From: Philhelius pedissequus
Taxonomy: Eukaryota > Arthropoda > Insecta > Diptera > Syrphidae
Assembly: GCA_910595825.1 (NCBI GenBank)
Contig: OU343163.1
Coordinates: 97,294,134-97,358,133, forward strand
Length of the DNA stretch: 64,000 bases
Direction: 5' to 3'
The translations under genes were made by a program, and so were the position numbers. This document shows, piece by piece, positions 1 through 13,859 of the stretch. The notes beneath the pieces were generated by a model. The model was given only the letters and a program-made list of their open reading frames with translations. It did no database searches and was not told the origin of the DNA. The first letter of the stretch is position 1; each line of letters begins with the position of its first letter.

Positions 1-1320
1 CTTGAATCTTTTAAGAAAAATAGGTTTAAGTATCTGCTTGCTGTTAGACGAAGTGTGAAGTATATTTAATTATTTTTGATGAAAACCTTTACAAATGGAA
101 GGCGGAAATTAACTAGACGCCTATTGTAACGAGTGGCAGATGAATTGTTTAAATACTATCTAACTTTTAACTTTCCGGCCTTATTACGAAATAAATAAAA
201 AACAAAGTAGGACAGATACCTACCCAAATATCTAAAAAAAATCTCTCTGAAATTACATACCTATCTACTCACTCTGTTCGATATCCCGGAAAAGTGTCAT
301 AATTTAGTTTAGCTGTTAGGTCCTCAACTCTAAGCTCTTTTGACTCCTTTTCACATTTTGATGTGTGCACAAACTAGGTAATTCCTTCTTGGGGTACACA
401 CGACTTCAGTTCCCGTTTACCTTTTTTTTCTCAAAAAAGTGTAACCTACCACCGTCCCCATACAAAGGTGTAATTTTACCGGTTTATCATCAACGTGCCA
501 CCCGGTCAAGATAAATTAACTGAAATGCCTGCGTAGAGTATATAGGGAGAGATTCACAAACACATGGAAAAATACCTATGGTAAGCTATATGTCGTTTTA
601 TTAATCGTGTTAATTTTTCTTATAACAAGACCTACCACCAAGACCAACTGAACTGAATCTCCTGCAAAAAAAAAACACGTTCACTGGCCCACAAAATTTG
701 CTTCCTTGTATACAATATACCGGCACTCGACAGGCAGTTCCAGGAGTCCATGGAGTGCACCTGGAAGAATTTTCAGCTCGCAAAACAAAGTCAGAGTCAT
801 ACTAGTCGACAGAAAATTTGTATCTTTTTTTTTGTTTGCGTTAATTTTTGTCATATTAAAAGCTAAACTGGAAACGTCAATGTGCCCATGATTTAGAAAG
901 GAGTGTCACAATTTAATGTACATACGATTAAAGTAGTTTTTTATGACTCAGTCGACATTTTTAAACTGATGAGAATGAGTCGCACAGATTCGCTGTAAAA
1001 ACTGACGAACCTTGAGACTATGCTACAAAATGTACGTAAAAAGACGTCAACATCAGCTGTCCTATCTGTGATTGTCAACGAAAAATTTTGTAAATTGTTT
1101 GACGAGAACATTTCCATGAATGAGACTTGGCTTGTGAAAAGTGAAAGGGTTTCCATTAAGGGAGGGTCGGGTTTGAAATGAAAAAAAAAAACAAAAATTT
1201 GAATTGTTGGAGCGTTTCTTTAAAAAAATATTTTTGTAAGTATAAAATTTTGAAATCATTTTTAGGAAAAAAATTGAAACGTCACTTAAAGTAAAATTTT
1301 AATTTCAAACAAAATTCAGT
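1..1320. other. Intergenic AT-rich sequence, no gene seen
   Basis: No open reading frame with recognisable protein similarity, RNA gene or clear repeat boundary was seen here. The short open frames have no conserved motif and look like chance frames in AT-rich DNA. Confidence 0.5.
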
Positions 1321-2065
1321 GACCCGTTTTTGAAAAATCGGTTTTTCAAAAATAAAATTTTATTTATTGTTAAAAACCGAAAAAACAACATTTTTCGAAA
1401 ATTTGAATATGCAGTATTATTTAGACTTTTAGAGAACATTTGCATATACAACATAATTTTAATCGGTTCATCCAATACCTAGAGCGAAAATAGAAAAACG
1501 AAAAGTGTTTCAATGAGAGTGGAATGCACTAATACTTTTTTAAGAAAATATTTTTTTTTCATGCATTCATGACAATGTCAAAAAAACTACAAATACAAAG
1601 TTTCGAAGTAATACATTCAGTCGCTTTCGAAATATAGAGTTTTCAAAAAAAAAACATTTTTTTATTGAAAAAGAAAAATTACAATTTTAATTTAAAATAC
1701 TTTTTAAATTTCTTAGGAGCGTCTCCATGAAAAAATGAACCGAACCGTTTTCCCAAAAATCAAAAAACAAAAAAAATGGTCTACCTAATAGAGGTACCAG
1801 AAATAACCATTAAAAAAAATTACCAAAAAGTACCATTTCCCTTCATTATTTTATGATTTTTTTTTGTTTTAATTGTTGAAGCCGTTTTTGAGAAAAATAA
1901 GAATTACCGTTATGTTGAGTCTGGAAAATTCATCCATTCGTTTAGGATGTAGACTTGCGAACAGACAGACTGACTGACAAACAGAATTGTGAGACCCATT
2001 TTACTGTCTTCGCTATCATCGTAATCTCAAGTTTGATCAAAATCTCGATTTCGATGTTTTTTTAT
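1321..2065 (+). repeat. GACAGACA-tailed dispersed repeat, copy A
   Basis: Member of a dispersed family seen at least six times in this window. Shared phrases are 'gagcgtctccatg', 'aaccgttttcccaaaaatc', 'gaagccgtttttgagaaaa', 'ccgtttaggatgtaga'-like text, then a short GACAGACTGACTGAC run at about 1963-1977 and 'atcgtaatctcaagtttgat'. The order of phrases matches copies B, C and E in the same orientation. The layout (conserved core followed by a GTCY/GACR proto-microsatellite) resembles mini-me/Helitron-like repeats of Diptera; that assignment is inference. It is non-coding. Exact ends are not defined. Confidence 0.6.
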
Positions 2066-2639
2066 GAATCGAGCTTAGACTGTAACTCAATCAAAGACCA
2101 AAAACAACAAAAAGGGGGCGTGTCAAAAATGTTTTTAGTCAATGGTTTAAAATAGCATCAGCAGTCCATTTTTCTAAGTGTACAACTCAAATTCTTGCGA
2201 ATTCATATTCATTTTTTTTAAACAGTGGGCGTGTCAGTGGCTGAAAAATTATTATGATGATTTTTTATACCATTTACAATCATTCAAGAATGTATCATCT
2301 AATTCCCTTAATTAATTCAAATTTTATTTAATTATGACCGCCTCTCTATATAACCGGAACTATTGGTCCAATTTTTACTGACTTTGTTGCACGGATTCTT
2401 CGATTACGAGTAGGTCGATTTCGACTTACTGAAACAGATCTGCCACTTCGAAAAACCTGAGATCAAACCACTTGATCTTGTCACATCTGAGATAACCATG
2501 TCCAATCCTTAAAGATGTTTTCAGGGAAATTTGGAGAGAAAACACAATTTTATGTAGCTACTCGTTCAGTAAGTAAATTTTAACCCCCAGAAATTATGAC
2601 AAATCATAAATCATCAAATTTGTATCTTACAGCCTCTCA

Positions 2640-2880
2640 TCATTAGAGAACGTGATGAAAGAGAGGTATTTAACAAATTTTTCTCTTCAACCATTCACAC
2701 TTACTGCACCATGGGTTTGCATCTATATCTTATTCAAATGGATATCTTCTTATTTGGAAAACCATTATTACAGTTTTCGCTTCGGAAATGCACTTTCCAG
2801 GCCCTATTCCACTATTTTCGGGGTCCCCCAAGGAAGTCGTTTAGGTCCCCTACTTTTTATTCTTGCCATTACTGACACAA
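2640..2880 (+). pseudogene. Non-LTR retrotransposon RT fragment
   Basis: The plus-strand frame reads WISSYLENHYYSFRFGNA, then STIFGVPQGSRLGPLLFIL. This is the reverse-transcriptase core around the (G)VPQGS...GPLLF motif of Jockey/CR1-like LINEs, preceded by the usual 'WI.SYL..R' region. The YADD catalytic motif is not found downstream, so only a fragment of the RT palm remains. The frame continues into unrelated sequence. The fragment is dead and has no recognisable ends. Confidence 0.75.
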
Positions 2881-4190
2881 AAATGATTGCACCTTTTTTT
2901 CTAGTCTCTTATTTACGTTGTATAATTTGTTTTATTTCACAAAACCAATATGTTCCCTATATGCAAATTAAATTTATCAAACCTGGTAACAACCATCGCC
3001 ATTATCGGCGCCGCTGGCGGTCTTGAGTCGAACAATCGAACCGTTTGCATAATTGTAATTCACCAAAGCAAATTATACCAACTGTGTCTTTGTTTCCATT
3101 TTTGTATTCAATTTTATATTGTTGCAATTATAACGGGCGCTAGGCGTCCATGTTATTTTTTTTTTCGTTTTTAATATTAGTCCGACAGTTTTTTGTTGCA
3201 TAAACTTTAAATGAAATGCAAAGTAGCAATAGTAATGGTGATGACATCAAAAAAGTACGGCAATAGTCTGGTTTTATTCGGTCAAGTAGAAAAAAAAAAC
3301 AATTCGGTCAGGTGTTAGGTTTTATTAAAGACAGATTTTTTTTACTCGTATATTATTAGAACAGGAATTTCAGCTTTTTTTTCTATTTTGCTTCAGTTAG
3401 GTAAGAAAAGGAGTACATAATAAAATAGTATTTAATTAGGTGTGGCGCAATAAAAGTGTTGTAAGTGTATTTTTTTTTTATTTTTGTTATTATTTTATTT
3501 TTTTGCAATTTTAAGTTCATGCTTTGAAAATTCTAAGAACAGGTAACGGATATAGATACCTGTCCTGCTTAAAGGTCATGACTGGCATCTAATACTATAG
3601 AAGTTTTCTACTTAGTAGTTTCTAGAAAATGAAGATGTAATCTGCTCCTTTATTTATTTGTTTATTTTTTGTCCTTTTGAAAATACAAGGTGAACCCTTT
3701 AAAAGGGATATTTTTTAGAGTGCTGTGGAAGCTGCGGTGCCATCCTTTTTATGCCAAAAGTTGTTTTTGCCTGGCGGAATACATTTGCCAAAATTATAGG
3801 GCTGCCACTTTATTTTATATTTGGAAAAATATAACTGTATAATTTTGACTACTGTCACATCTCATCTTTTAATACTAAAAAATTTAAGTAGAAAAATATA
3901 TTCGAAGGGGTAGGAGAGGAAAATTGTTATAATAAAATTAAGTTTGAATTTGGACACAGAACCGCAATATCATGAAAAACGCCATCAAGTAAAATTAAAC
4001 AGAAACTAACCAGTTATCAGGTTATTAATGATAATTAGTTTACACATTTTTCACGAATTGGTGTTAAATCTTGAAATATTTACTTAAAGATTTGTAGCTT
4101 AAAATTTATTCTCTTTTCTATATAATTATGTTTTAAATTAATCCATTAGTCACGTAAGCTATGCTTGTGGATAACTAAAATGAGTTAACA
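2881..4190. other. AT-rich intergenic sequence, nothing identified
   Basis: Long T and A runs (for example 3290-3480) with no coding signal, RNA gene or recognised repeat. Part may be the decayed tail of the LINE fragment upstream, but I cannot show it. Confidence 0.4.
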
Positions 4191-4509
4191 TGCCACATTG
4201 TAACTTTAACAATGTCATGCTTAGAAAATTCAGCTGTTTCTCTTATTAAGGAATACTTAACCGGCAGAATTCAGGCAGTTCTGGCAAATAACGAACTCTC
4301 GTGATTTCCTCCCAATGAATTTTGGTATCCAACAAGGGTCAATCTTAGGTGCACTTCTTTTCAATATTTTCAATAATGATTTACCTACGATCCATAAATA
4401 CTGTAAAATTCAAATGTATGCGGATGATGTTCAAATTTATTTAAGCTATATGATTGGCAGGGTTGAGGATGTAACCGGAGAATTAATGAAGATTTTATGC
4501 GTATTGTAG
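4190..4509 (+). pseudogene. LINE reverse-transcriptase fragment with YADD
   Basis: One plus-strand frame gives NSAVSLIKEYLTGRIQAVL (the 'YL..R.Q.V' region) and ends in a stop. After a frameshift the next frame gives FGIQQGSILGALLFNIF, then QMYADDVQIYL. The QGS.LG.LLF motif and the YADD catalytic box of non-LTR reverse transcriptases are both present, in the correct order and spacing. The premature stop and frameshift show it is dead. It is a different copy, and probably a different family, from the fragment at 2.6-2.9 kb. Confidence 0.8.
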
Positions 4510-6999
4510 AATACACACACACTCGAAACATCATATTTTCCATATATTGCACCAAATGGCTTAAAAGGTTAACAAAAATACGAGTTGTTTTTAACCAGGA
4601 AATATATATACATCCAAACGCAACTAATATCAATAGGGACTGAAAGTACATTCATACTTAATTTAGGTAAAAGATTTTATAAGTCAATTTTTTCTTAAGT
4701 CAGATTTTGGAAAAAAATTTAAATTTCGGTAAATTTTTACGTCAGTTAATTATAATCTAGATACCAATATTTTCATTTATAGGCATAGCGAAGATTTAAA
4801 AGAAGACCGCTGTAAAACTAACTAGTTGAAACGTTAGACCAACAGGATATGTATTGGAATGGTGGAAAAAATAATATAAATGATACAAATATTAATTTTG
4901 AATAATTATTAACTTTAGCATGGCATATCCTTAAATCAACTATACAATATTGTGAAATATTCTGCATTGTTTATTTAATGCTTCAAAATAATATTTTTAA
5001 AAGCGTTTTTATTTTCAAATTTCTACAAATTCATATAAAAATGTAAGCCATTTAAATTAAAAGGGACTTGTTAATTTGTTACTTAGTTGATTTTTTTCGC
5101 GAGGAATAAACCATTTTGTTTTATTTAATAAAATTCTTTAAAACATTTCTAAATACATATGTATTTAATTTAGCATGATAATCGTTTATATTTACTCTAT
5201 AACGTGTGAATATCCTTTTAATGATTTCATTTATTTTATTCCTTTGCAAAATAGTAAAACTTACAATTTTATTTCTTTTTCTTTTAGGTATGATGAACTT
5301 TGGATTTACATGTTAAGTCTATAGACATTTACTGTCCTGAATTTTAGTAAGTAATATATAAAATTAAAAAAAAAATATTGTTTTAAATTTTTGATTATTC
5401 TAAGGTTTAAAATTTCTGACACCAACTTATTACCACTAAAGTCTTCCTAAGAACTGACCTCCTATTAATAAACGACAAACAACAGCGAGTTAACACGTTT
5501 ACAATTCTTAACTTGTAATGCTTATTACTAATCATACGTGATATCGAGTCGATAACCTTACGTTGCCAAATTCGAGGTTAAAGAAACCGATATATTTTTT
5601 AAGAACCGTTTCAACTAGAAGCATAATATCTGTCATGAATCAGTATTGGTTTCTATAAACAGTGTTGCCATTCTTTTAAAAATAAAGACTGGAGAGATAT
5701 ACATCCAAAATAAGATTATTAATAAGAAAAATTATCAAACAGACAAGTACTAGCCAACACATAATGCTAAAGAGCATTATTCTAGGTTACATAGCTATAC
5801 CTATTGTAATAATTAATTATTGTATTACAATTAATATTTTACTCTTAAAAAAATCAACAATTCATAAATCACTTGAATTAATTTGAAAAATATATTTCCC
5901 GTATTTTTATTTAAATATTTTGTATCATCAATCAATTTTCGTTTCTCTTTCCACAATCATAAAACAAACTCATTATATTATAAATACTTATTATTTTACA
6001 TGCAAATGGTTTTTGTTTATATTGGATTGCATTTTGAGTGCCTTTTATTATTCGGTTGCTTTGAGTTATTTTGGTTTTTTTTTTGTGATTATGTTGAACA
6101 ATCAATTAAAATCAATTTATTTATAGACTAATTCAATCAAAGAGAAAGTATCCATATAAATCTATCTGTAATTTGTTATTATTACTTTTTTATTATTACC
6201 ATTAAAATTAGAAAAGAAAAACAAAATCAATTTGTTTTCGCGGTTTCACATATTAGTTTCACATAAATGAAACTCAATCAAAATAAAAAAAAGCCGCAGT
6301 ATTTATTGAATAAGATTTTTTCTATCTGGATTTGTATACACATTGCGACCGAGTGTGTGCAATTCAAATATGGTAAGCTTGAGTTAATTGTTTAGATGGC
6401 AAACAAAAGCGATATGATGATTGACAGATAGTGATGGGCAAAGTTAATGCAGGCAGAGAAGTGAAATTATTATTTTGTCTTACTGCTGGCTGTTTAAATT
6501 GAAAGGAGAACTATTTGGAAACATCAATCAGTATACTTGGTATTGTAGGGGCAAGAGTAATAGGTTAGTTCCTGTTTGTGTTTCGGGCAGAAATTGGCAA
6601 CTTGTTAGATTTTGAAGATTTGGAATGAAATTCTCTCAAAAAGAAATAAAATGCGGACAAATCTGAAAAGACGTGAGCATAATTTTCTGCCACTTTGGAA
6701 ACGTCAAACACACCTTTTTATTTTTTGACAACCATCAGACTTCATACACAACTCTGCTTCCTTGCCAGGAAGGGAAAATTTTGTTCTCTTTTACGAGCGC
6801 GTAGAACTACCGAATTTGTAAGTCTGGAACAAAAAATGGCACGAATTGTGCAACAAAGCCAACGTAACAAATTTAAATTGGTTGCCAAAATTTACATTGT
6901 TTTCACAGGGGTATATTGTACTGTTCCTAGAAAGTAAATTTGTATGAAATGACAGAAATAATGTATTTTTGACAGTTGCATAAATGTGAAATAAATTCG
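4510..6999. other. AT-rich sequence, nothing identified
   Basis: No conserved coding sequence or RNA gene was seen. The open frames here are rich in Phe/Tyr/Ile/Asn and are explained by AT-rich composition. Confidence 0.4.
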
Positions 7000-7400
7000 G
7001 ATCTCCTTGGCAAACATTTTGCCTGAAATCCGTTGAGTCGTTCATGAGGTAGTCGAAAATCGAGAAAGCGGTTATATGACAGCTGCCGTTAATAACATTT
7101 CTATTCAAAAATTTTATTGGTGGTGCACAGAACTTTTATCATAATATTTATAGGCGTTTTCTAAATGATTGAGATTTTTAAAAAATATTTAAAAAAGAAT
7201 CGTGCCAATCACCTAAAACCGCCTTAGTATCAAGTTTGAAGAAAATTGACTCAGCGGTTTAGTCGGTTTTGGTCGACCTGCACACAAACAGACAGACGGA
7301 ATTTCGGAACCCACTTTCGCGTTTTCTATTATCGTAATGTCAAATTTGATTAAAATCTCGAGATCGATTTTTTTCCAAATGCAAAACTTGCCGTAAAACT
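7000..7400 (+). repeat. GACAGACA-tailed dispersed repeat, copy E
   Basis: Contains the family phrases 'gttcatgaggtagtcgaaaat', 'caatcacctaaaaccgcc', 'caagtttgaagaaaattg' and 'cagcggttta', followed by an ACAGACAGACGG run near 7287-7300 and 'atcgtaatgtcaaatttgat'. Copy C (38.6-39.6 kb) carries the same phrases in the same order. This copy is 5' truncated and non-coding. Confidence 0.65.
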
Positions 7401-10400
7401 AGATTACATATATTACCTATATATCGCAAATAAAAAATATTGTTGGTTATGTTCCAAAAATAAAACGTTTTTTTTTTGTTAAAATAAGAAAATTACGTTT
7501 TTTACAGCTCAACGATTTTTAGTTTTTTTTTTAAGTTAAACTTAATTTCAGAGTTTAAATAAGAAAAGATTTCCAGATATATGAAATTTCAACCCTGTTA
7601 CGTTTGTCGTTTTTCAAAAACGACTTTAAAACGATATTACTTTAAAAACGACAAATGACCGCTTTTGAGTAAAACTTAAATCTTTTCAGTTCTATCCGCT
7701 ATTCACCATTTTAGCCATTACTTAAAAGGTCTTTTTTGCTTCTACAATCATGTCGTTTTTAGTGAGACAACAACCGTTATACCTGAATAGATATTAAATT
7801 TTAAAAATATTAAGTGATTTGAAATACATAAGAAGATGTGTACGACTCAGTGTTTACCTACAATAATGTATTGTAAGAATTTTTCTTTGAAAGTAAGGAA
7901 CTTCAATTTTTTATTGCTCACCCCCACTCAAAGGGCTCTGAATACCCTTTAAATTATAAAAACAATGCGAGCGAATTAGAAAAAATAAGGAAAGATTCAC
8001 ATAAAAAATAAAAATGAATCTTTCGCAAAGAATCTCTCTATTAAACGCAGTACGTCATGTCTATTAATACCTTTTCCTTCCAACCTCCAATTCCAATTTG
8101 AACTAATTTCCATTTTGAAACAACTGTTTACACACACACAATTAAACCTAAGCCTTCCACAATAACCATTCTTCCCTTCTTCCAAAGATTTTTCATTCCG
8201 ATTGTATTGCTCTTCCACACGTAATGCTATTAAGGAAATCCCACCTCTGAACTGTTGTAACCACTTTATTGTCATTCATCTTGAAAAAAAAAACATGTTT
8301 ATTCCTACGTGTAAACAGGTGTTCACACAATGTTTTGGAACAAAACAAAAAAATAACCAAACTAAACTAAACTATCTGGAAACACGGAGTGGAAGTGTTT
8401 TAAGTAATTTACTTCACTTGCATATTGTAGGTGGAAAGAAAGAATTCCCATGCAACCTTCTGTTGCGCAGATAAATAAGTTCAAACACCTTCACGGTCCT
8501 AGAAGCAATATATAAACTACTATTTTTTTTTACCCACCCATACGTGCTGCAATATGTTAGTAAATTTTCTATTGTTGTTGTTGGGTGTTGATGTATCTTA
8601 ACACTCATACAATCCAACACACAAATTCCATAGACAACAATTACTTATGCTTATATATGCACTGAGTGATAGTTGTAGATAGTTTTGTATATATCTATGG
8701 AATACAAGTGCACCAGCTAATTAAAATGCAAAACTGCAGAAAGCCGCTGTATAAAATTATTATAAAAGTAAATTCTCAATAAAAAAAAATTTAAATACCG
8801 CGGCGCGCTATTCGGTTGTTGTTCATTTATAGAGAACGTTTTTATTGCCCCACTGCTAGCTGGCTATGTGAAGTGCATCTATACGGGCCTACGGGGTATA
8901 GAACGTGCAATTATTCATGCAGCACTACTATGGGGAAAATGAATTCGGGAAATTATTGTTTTTCTATTAATCAGAAAATAAAAAAAAATACTATTTTCTG
9001 TGTGTTGTTGAACTACTCGTATAAATGCCATTGAATTTAATTAACACGCATTGTATATACTTTATGTGGTATTCTTTATTTTATTTCTGTTTCGAATTTT
9101 ATGATCGATGCGTGAAATTGTTAAGAAATTTAAAAAAAAATATATACAAATAAATTTAAAGAACTTAGTCGCACGCATTTGGATCTTTGGTTGAACAGCT
9201 TTCCAATGACGTCATAATATAAAAGCATTTGACATTTCATATTAAATTTTTAAGATTTTAATTAAAAACTATCAATGTGGTTGAGAGACCAAGCAACTAG
9301 TTTCTTACAACTATCAACCATTGCAACAAATGTTTGCCCAATCCGAGTGTTATAATGACAAAAGATACTCATGAAATATTTGTTAAAAAAAAATGCGCCT
9401 TTTTGAAAAACAACCCAATTAGCGCTTAAGTGCGCCATTTTATAACTTGACCATTGAACAAAGATTTTTAATTAAAGTCACGGTTGGATATTACCCGATC
9501 CCTTATCCCGATCAAATGTGCCAAACTTGGACAATTTGCCGTTAAGTTCAGGGTCGAGTTTGATCCATCGTAGGATTAGCTCTGCTATATGGAAATAGAT
9601 GCGCACTTTCTAGCATCGTTGGGTTGTCATATTTATAATCCATGAGTATAGTCGCGTCTGCCCATATATACAGACGTTTACCTTTAAGTACCCTATTTTA
9701 GGAGGAAGTATACTATCGATATTATTTGTCACTCTTTCGGTTTTTCTTGTTTATGCCCCTGAACAGATTATAGGGATCAGAGACACCTAAGCTCGGCCTG
9801 CAAGAGTTATAACTTTTGGGATCACATAGCTTCACGTGTGAACATAGACTGCTGCTGTCTTGTCCCTGGCTGAAGGTATCATCTTTCCTAGATAACTACT
9901 TAGCTTCCTCTGTGTGTTTGGACCAGTTGAATGGTTTGAATTCTTGGTGCCATAACAAAACGGAGCTTTCGATTGAGTCTTGTGGGATGTTTGGATGGTT
10001 CAGCGACTGAACAGCCACTCCACCCTAAGACATATCCTTTGTATCAAGCGAGGCTGCTATTTCGCTATTCCAGTCGTCCAGATGCAGAGCAAAGCCAGAA
10101 GATACCAGCTCTCCAAGGACTGTATTTAGCCTGCTATCAGGAAGCAGACTTCAGGGATTAGGCATCAATTCGACACCGCGAGTAAAGTTTTCCTTAGAGC
10201 GCCTTCTTTACATTGAGAACAGCAATTAGCTATATCTTTAATTTTTTTTTCAGAAGTATGTAAAGGTCTTCAAAGAATTTTTTGCCAATGAGGCAGACAA
10301 AGTGAGGAATTGTTTGTTTTCATTCTTCATGCCCACAACTTCAACACCGACTTTTGTACGGAATGTCTAATTTTTCCGCAGGCTCTCCTATTGGCCGATC

Positions 10401-10950
10401 TTCCTGATTTTTTTCTTTTCTGAGGGAGGCTTGAAAAAATTGTGATACTGCACCCCAGCTAACGAAGGATAATCTAGGCTTAGTGGCAAGTTCGCATTTT
10501 CGACTGAATTTCGCAACGTTTACCTGTTTGCTTTGACAAATAGATTCAGCAGTTTGACTGTTGTTTCGGTTTTTTTTTTAATTTCAGGAACTTGGTTAAA
10601 ATCCTACAGTTTTTTGGGGACCAATGTCTCGACCAACAAACCTTCTTCAACCAGCTCAGTCCCTTACTATAGCAGTCGCCAGTTTCCAACGCCAAATTGG
10701 TTAGTTGGCTGCGCTTTTTTTTTTTAATGAAAAATCATCGAAGAGAACCGTTGCGGCAATATAAGAAATGAGAAAGGCAACTGGGATGGTTTCAATAATT
10801 TCTTCAGGAACTTTAACTGGTCACTATGCTTCCTCGATAGTACGTCATAGACTTCAGCACAGATATGATAACAAAATTATTTCTTTACGCAATGATAATT
10901 TTTATACCGAGGTTAGAAAAGTAAGTTTCCAGAATTATAAAGCCAATCCT
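7401..10950. other. Intergenic sequence, origin unknown
   Basis: No gene recognised. The segment from about 9480 to 10730 is less AT-rich than its surroundings and lies just upstream of LINE-derived sequence, so it may be LINE or other retroelement debris. I found no endonuclease, Gag or RT motif in it on either strand. The longest frames (9816-10161) lack recognisable motifs. Confidence 0.35.
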
Positions 10951-10959
10951 ACTGAGACA

Positions 10960-12070
10960 AACTGAATTAAGCTTCAACAAGCTAGAAAGACTTACAATTT
11001 TCCTTAAAGAAAACCAAATTTCTGCATGACCAAACATTAAGGCAAAAATACTACAATGAGCCAAAGGTGGTAAATTTTGTTTGGTCATTTGTAAAAAACA
11101 TTCGAAATTCCACTTTGTCTTCGGTTCCAACACTCGTCCTTAATGACATCCCTTTTGTCAGCTGACGAGATAATTTGAAAATTTTCTAGCAGCGCAATTC
11201 GTTGTCAATTCGATGCTGCCAGAAAGTGTTATGACTCCTCCAGTACTTGAAAGCGTAAACAAATTTATGGGATGAATCTTCTTTCGCAATCGTACAGTTG
11301 CTAGAGTCGTTAAAGACCCTGATATACACAAATCCAGTACGAAACCTCTTCAATGACTGGAAGTATTGCTTTCGCAGCAATAGGTCCACTAGTGATCTGA
11401 TGGTCTAAGATTATTGCGCTTGATATTTAAAAAGCATTTGATGGAGTTTGGAATCGAGCACTCTTATTGTAAATGCGTGCATTTGGTATCCATGAATCTT
11501 TTCTATGCTGGATTAGAAATAATCTTTCGGACGCTCAATGCACGTCGCGTCGTGTTGGACGGCTTCAAGTCATATATTCCTAAAATAAATGCTGGTGTGC
11601 CTCAGGGCTCCGTTCCGTCCCCGGCTCTCTTTCTCATATTTATCTGTTTCATTGATTACTGTACTGTCAGTATTTCATATTCGTTATCAGATTCACCTCC
11701 TTGCTATTCGGATGTGGAACTGCAACGGCAAGGTATGAGAATTTCATTAAATTGTGATTTCGGCAGCATTTTCCAATGGGAAATAAGAAACCTTGTAGAA
11801 TGTAATGCTTCAAAAATTCAATGCTGTCTTCTATCGTTAAAGCGGGACCCTCCCAAATGTCGTTGTCCATGAGCGGTGCTTGCATCGGATAAACTGAACA
11901 ACTTTGAGATCTCGGATGTGCATCAGCGTCAAGTTTTATGGAATGAGCACATATTGGATGTCCACAAAAACGCTGAAAGGAGTTTGTATTTTCTGAGGCG
12001 ATGCAAGAAATATTTGTCCGCTTCTGATCTGCTGCAATCTATATAAAGCCTTTAGTACCGTTATTGAAGA
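10960..12070 (+). pseudogene. Decayed LINE ORF2 (RT domain)
   Basis: Read across frames, the plus strand gives pieces of a non-LTR retrotransposon ORF2 in order. About 10970-11160 gives FLHDQTLRQKYY and NFVWSFVKNIRNSTLSSVPTL (pre-RT region). About 11405-11480 gives ALDI*KAFDGVWNRALLL (RT motif with the first catalytic Asp region). About 11550-11640 gives VVLDGFKSYIPKINAGVPQG, then a QGSVPSPALFLIF-type box. About 11910-12040 gives VLWNEHILDVHKNAERS and LYFLRRCKKY from the RT C-terminal part. At least two stops and one frameshift interrupt it, and the YADD box is not preserved. It shares the VVLDGF...INAGVPQGS signature with the fragments at 19.3 and 27.3 kb, so the three probably belong to one family. 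Confidence 0.8.
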
Positions 12071-13859
12071 AAAATGACACTGACACTGACAGCTTGCAGT
12101 ATGACAATCGGTTTGACAGATATACATATCTGTCTTGAGTTAGTACGGGTTGAAAAAAATACACAACTCCATACCCAAGGTATGTATGTGGTTCGTATTT
12201 TTTATTAAAAATGTTCACATAGAAGTCAACAATTGTTAAACAATTAAAATCCATTATTTCCCCTTAAGGTAAATTGAACCAAACTCGAAATCAGCAAACA
12301 AAATCTCAAATGCCTTTCAAGTTTCACAATGGAACACACGCAAGTCACATAAAAAAAAACAACTACAATTAACACCTTGTGTGCCCCAAGAATTTTGCAA
12401 TACTAAAACAATAACTCAATACCCATTTCATGCCATGTAATTTTTTTTGCGCAGAAAAACAATTATTGTACGCATTACGGACTACTCCAAGAAGTTGGCT
12501 AAAACACTCTGCCTCCAGTCGATCAAATAAATATAAACATTGACGTCCATGGTGTAATTTCAGTAATAAATGGTTGAAAGATGCTTTATGTTTAGATATT
12601 CCCAGCGCAATTAAAAAATTAAAAAAAAAAACTGCATATAACCGAACTCGTATCTAATTATAAATTGCTTTCCTTCCTGTTGGATTTATTTTCTGCACCG
12701 TGTAGATACAATAAAAAAGAAAAAGATTTCAGAACGAAGATTTTAAGACATCGCATCATGATGGCAGGGAGGAAACACAAGTGAACCCATACCCCTCCCT
12801 ACAGACATGGGTATGGCAAATTTATCTAAATTTGCATTGTTTTATTTTAAGTGCGCAGAAATAACTGTTTTTTTTTTGTGTTGTGAAATCATAAATTAAG
12901 GACTCAATTAGTTAGACAGTTAGTCGGTAGTTAAGTATATTTTTTTTAATGATTTTACCTAAAAGATACAAAGGTATCTTTGACTATACCTAACCTATAC
13001 AATCAAATAGAATATTGTAGTTTTATTTTTTTACTTTAGCCTCAAGCATTGTGTTGGACACAGGTAATTACTGTGTGTGTGTGTATTTCTATAGAAAGTT
13101 GCAACTTGTGAATTTGTTGAAAGAAGAAATTATACACATTCAGGTCAAGTCATCAATCTTTTATAATTTAATTGAAACCGCAATCAACACGATAAGTATC
13201 TCCATTAAACATTTTAATGTTTAAATTACTTTTTTGTAATAAAATGCTTAGGTACATTATAGTGTAAGCAACATTCACACAAATCTTGTCTGAAATAATT
13301 GCAATTGCAATTTTTTTTGTGGGGAAGTTCATAAGCAGGAAATGAAGTTCTAAAAGTTTATGATGTCAATAGTGAAAAGGAAATACAAAAAAAAACTGTT
13401 AATTAATTTACTAAGGGCAAGAAATTGTGTTTTATTTTGTTTTAATTTAAAGAAACAACAACAAATTGAGTGTGTTAATATACTAAGGTATGGCTGAGGA
13501 TACAACTACATGCTTAAGGCCTAGGTTGAAATTCTCAAACTTCATATTTTCAAAATTTCTGAACAATAATATTTCGGTTCCTTAAATTAGAACAAAATCC
13601 CACCTTTTGGAATTTAATTTATTTTCATTGTGGAACGTAATTCATTCTAAAATTGAGGTTCAGTTAAAAAAAATCCTCGATTCGAACTTGCTCTTGTAGC
13701 TAACATTTTGAATGTACCTAAACAATGTTGGACCCTTAGCTATATTTTAATCTAGATTATGGACTTTAATGAGGAACAAAAAGATGTCATTTGAATTCTT
13801 GGACAAATATAAATATCCGTAAAAGAATCCATTTTTATTATACTATTTTTTTACTTGTA
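12071..13859. other. AT-rich sequence, nothing identified
   Basis: No coding, RNA or repeat signal was recognised beyond short A/T runs and a short TG run near 13074-13084. Confidence 0.4.
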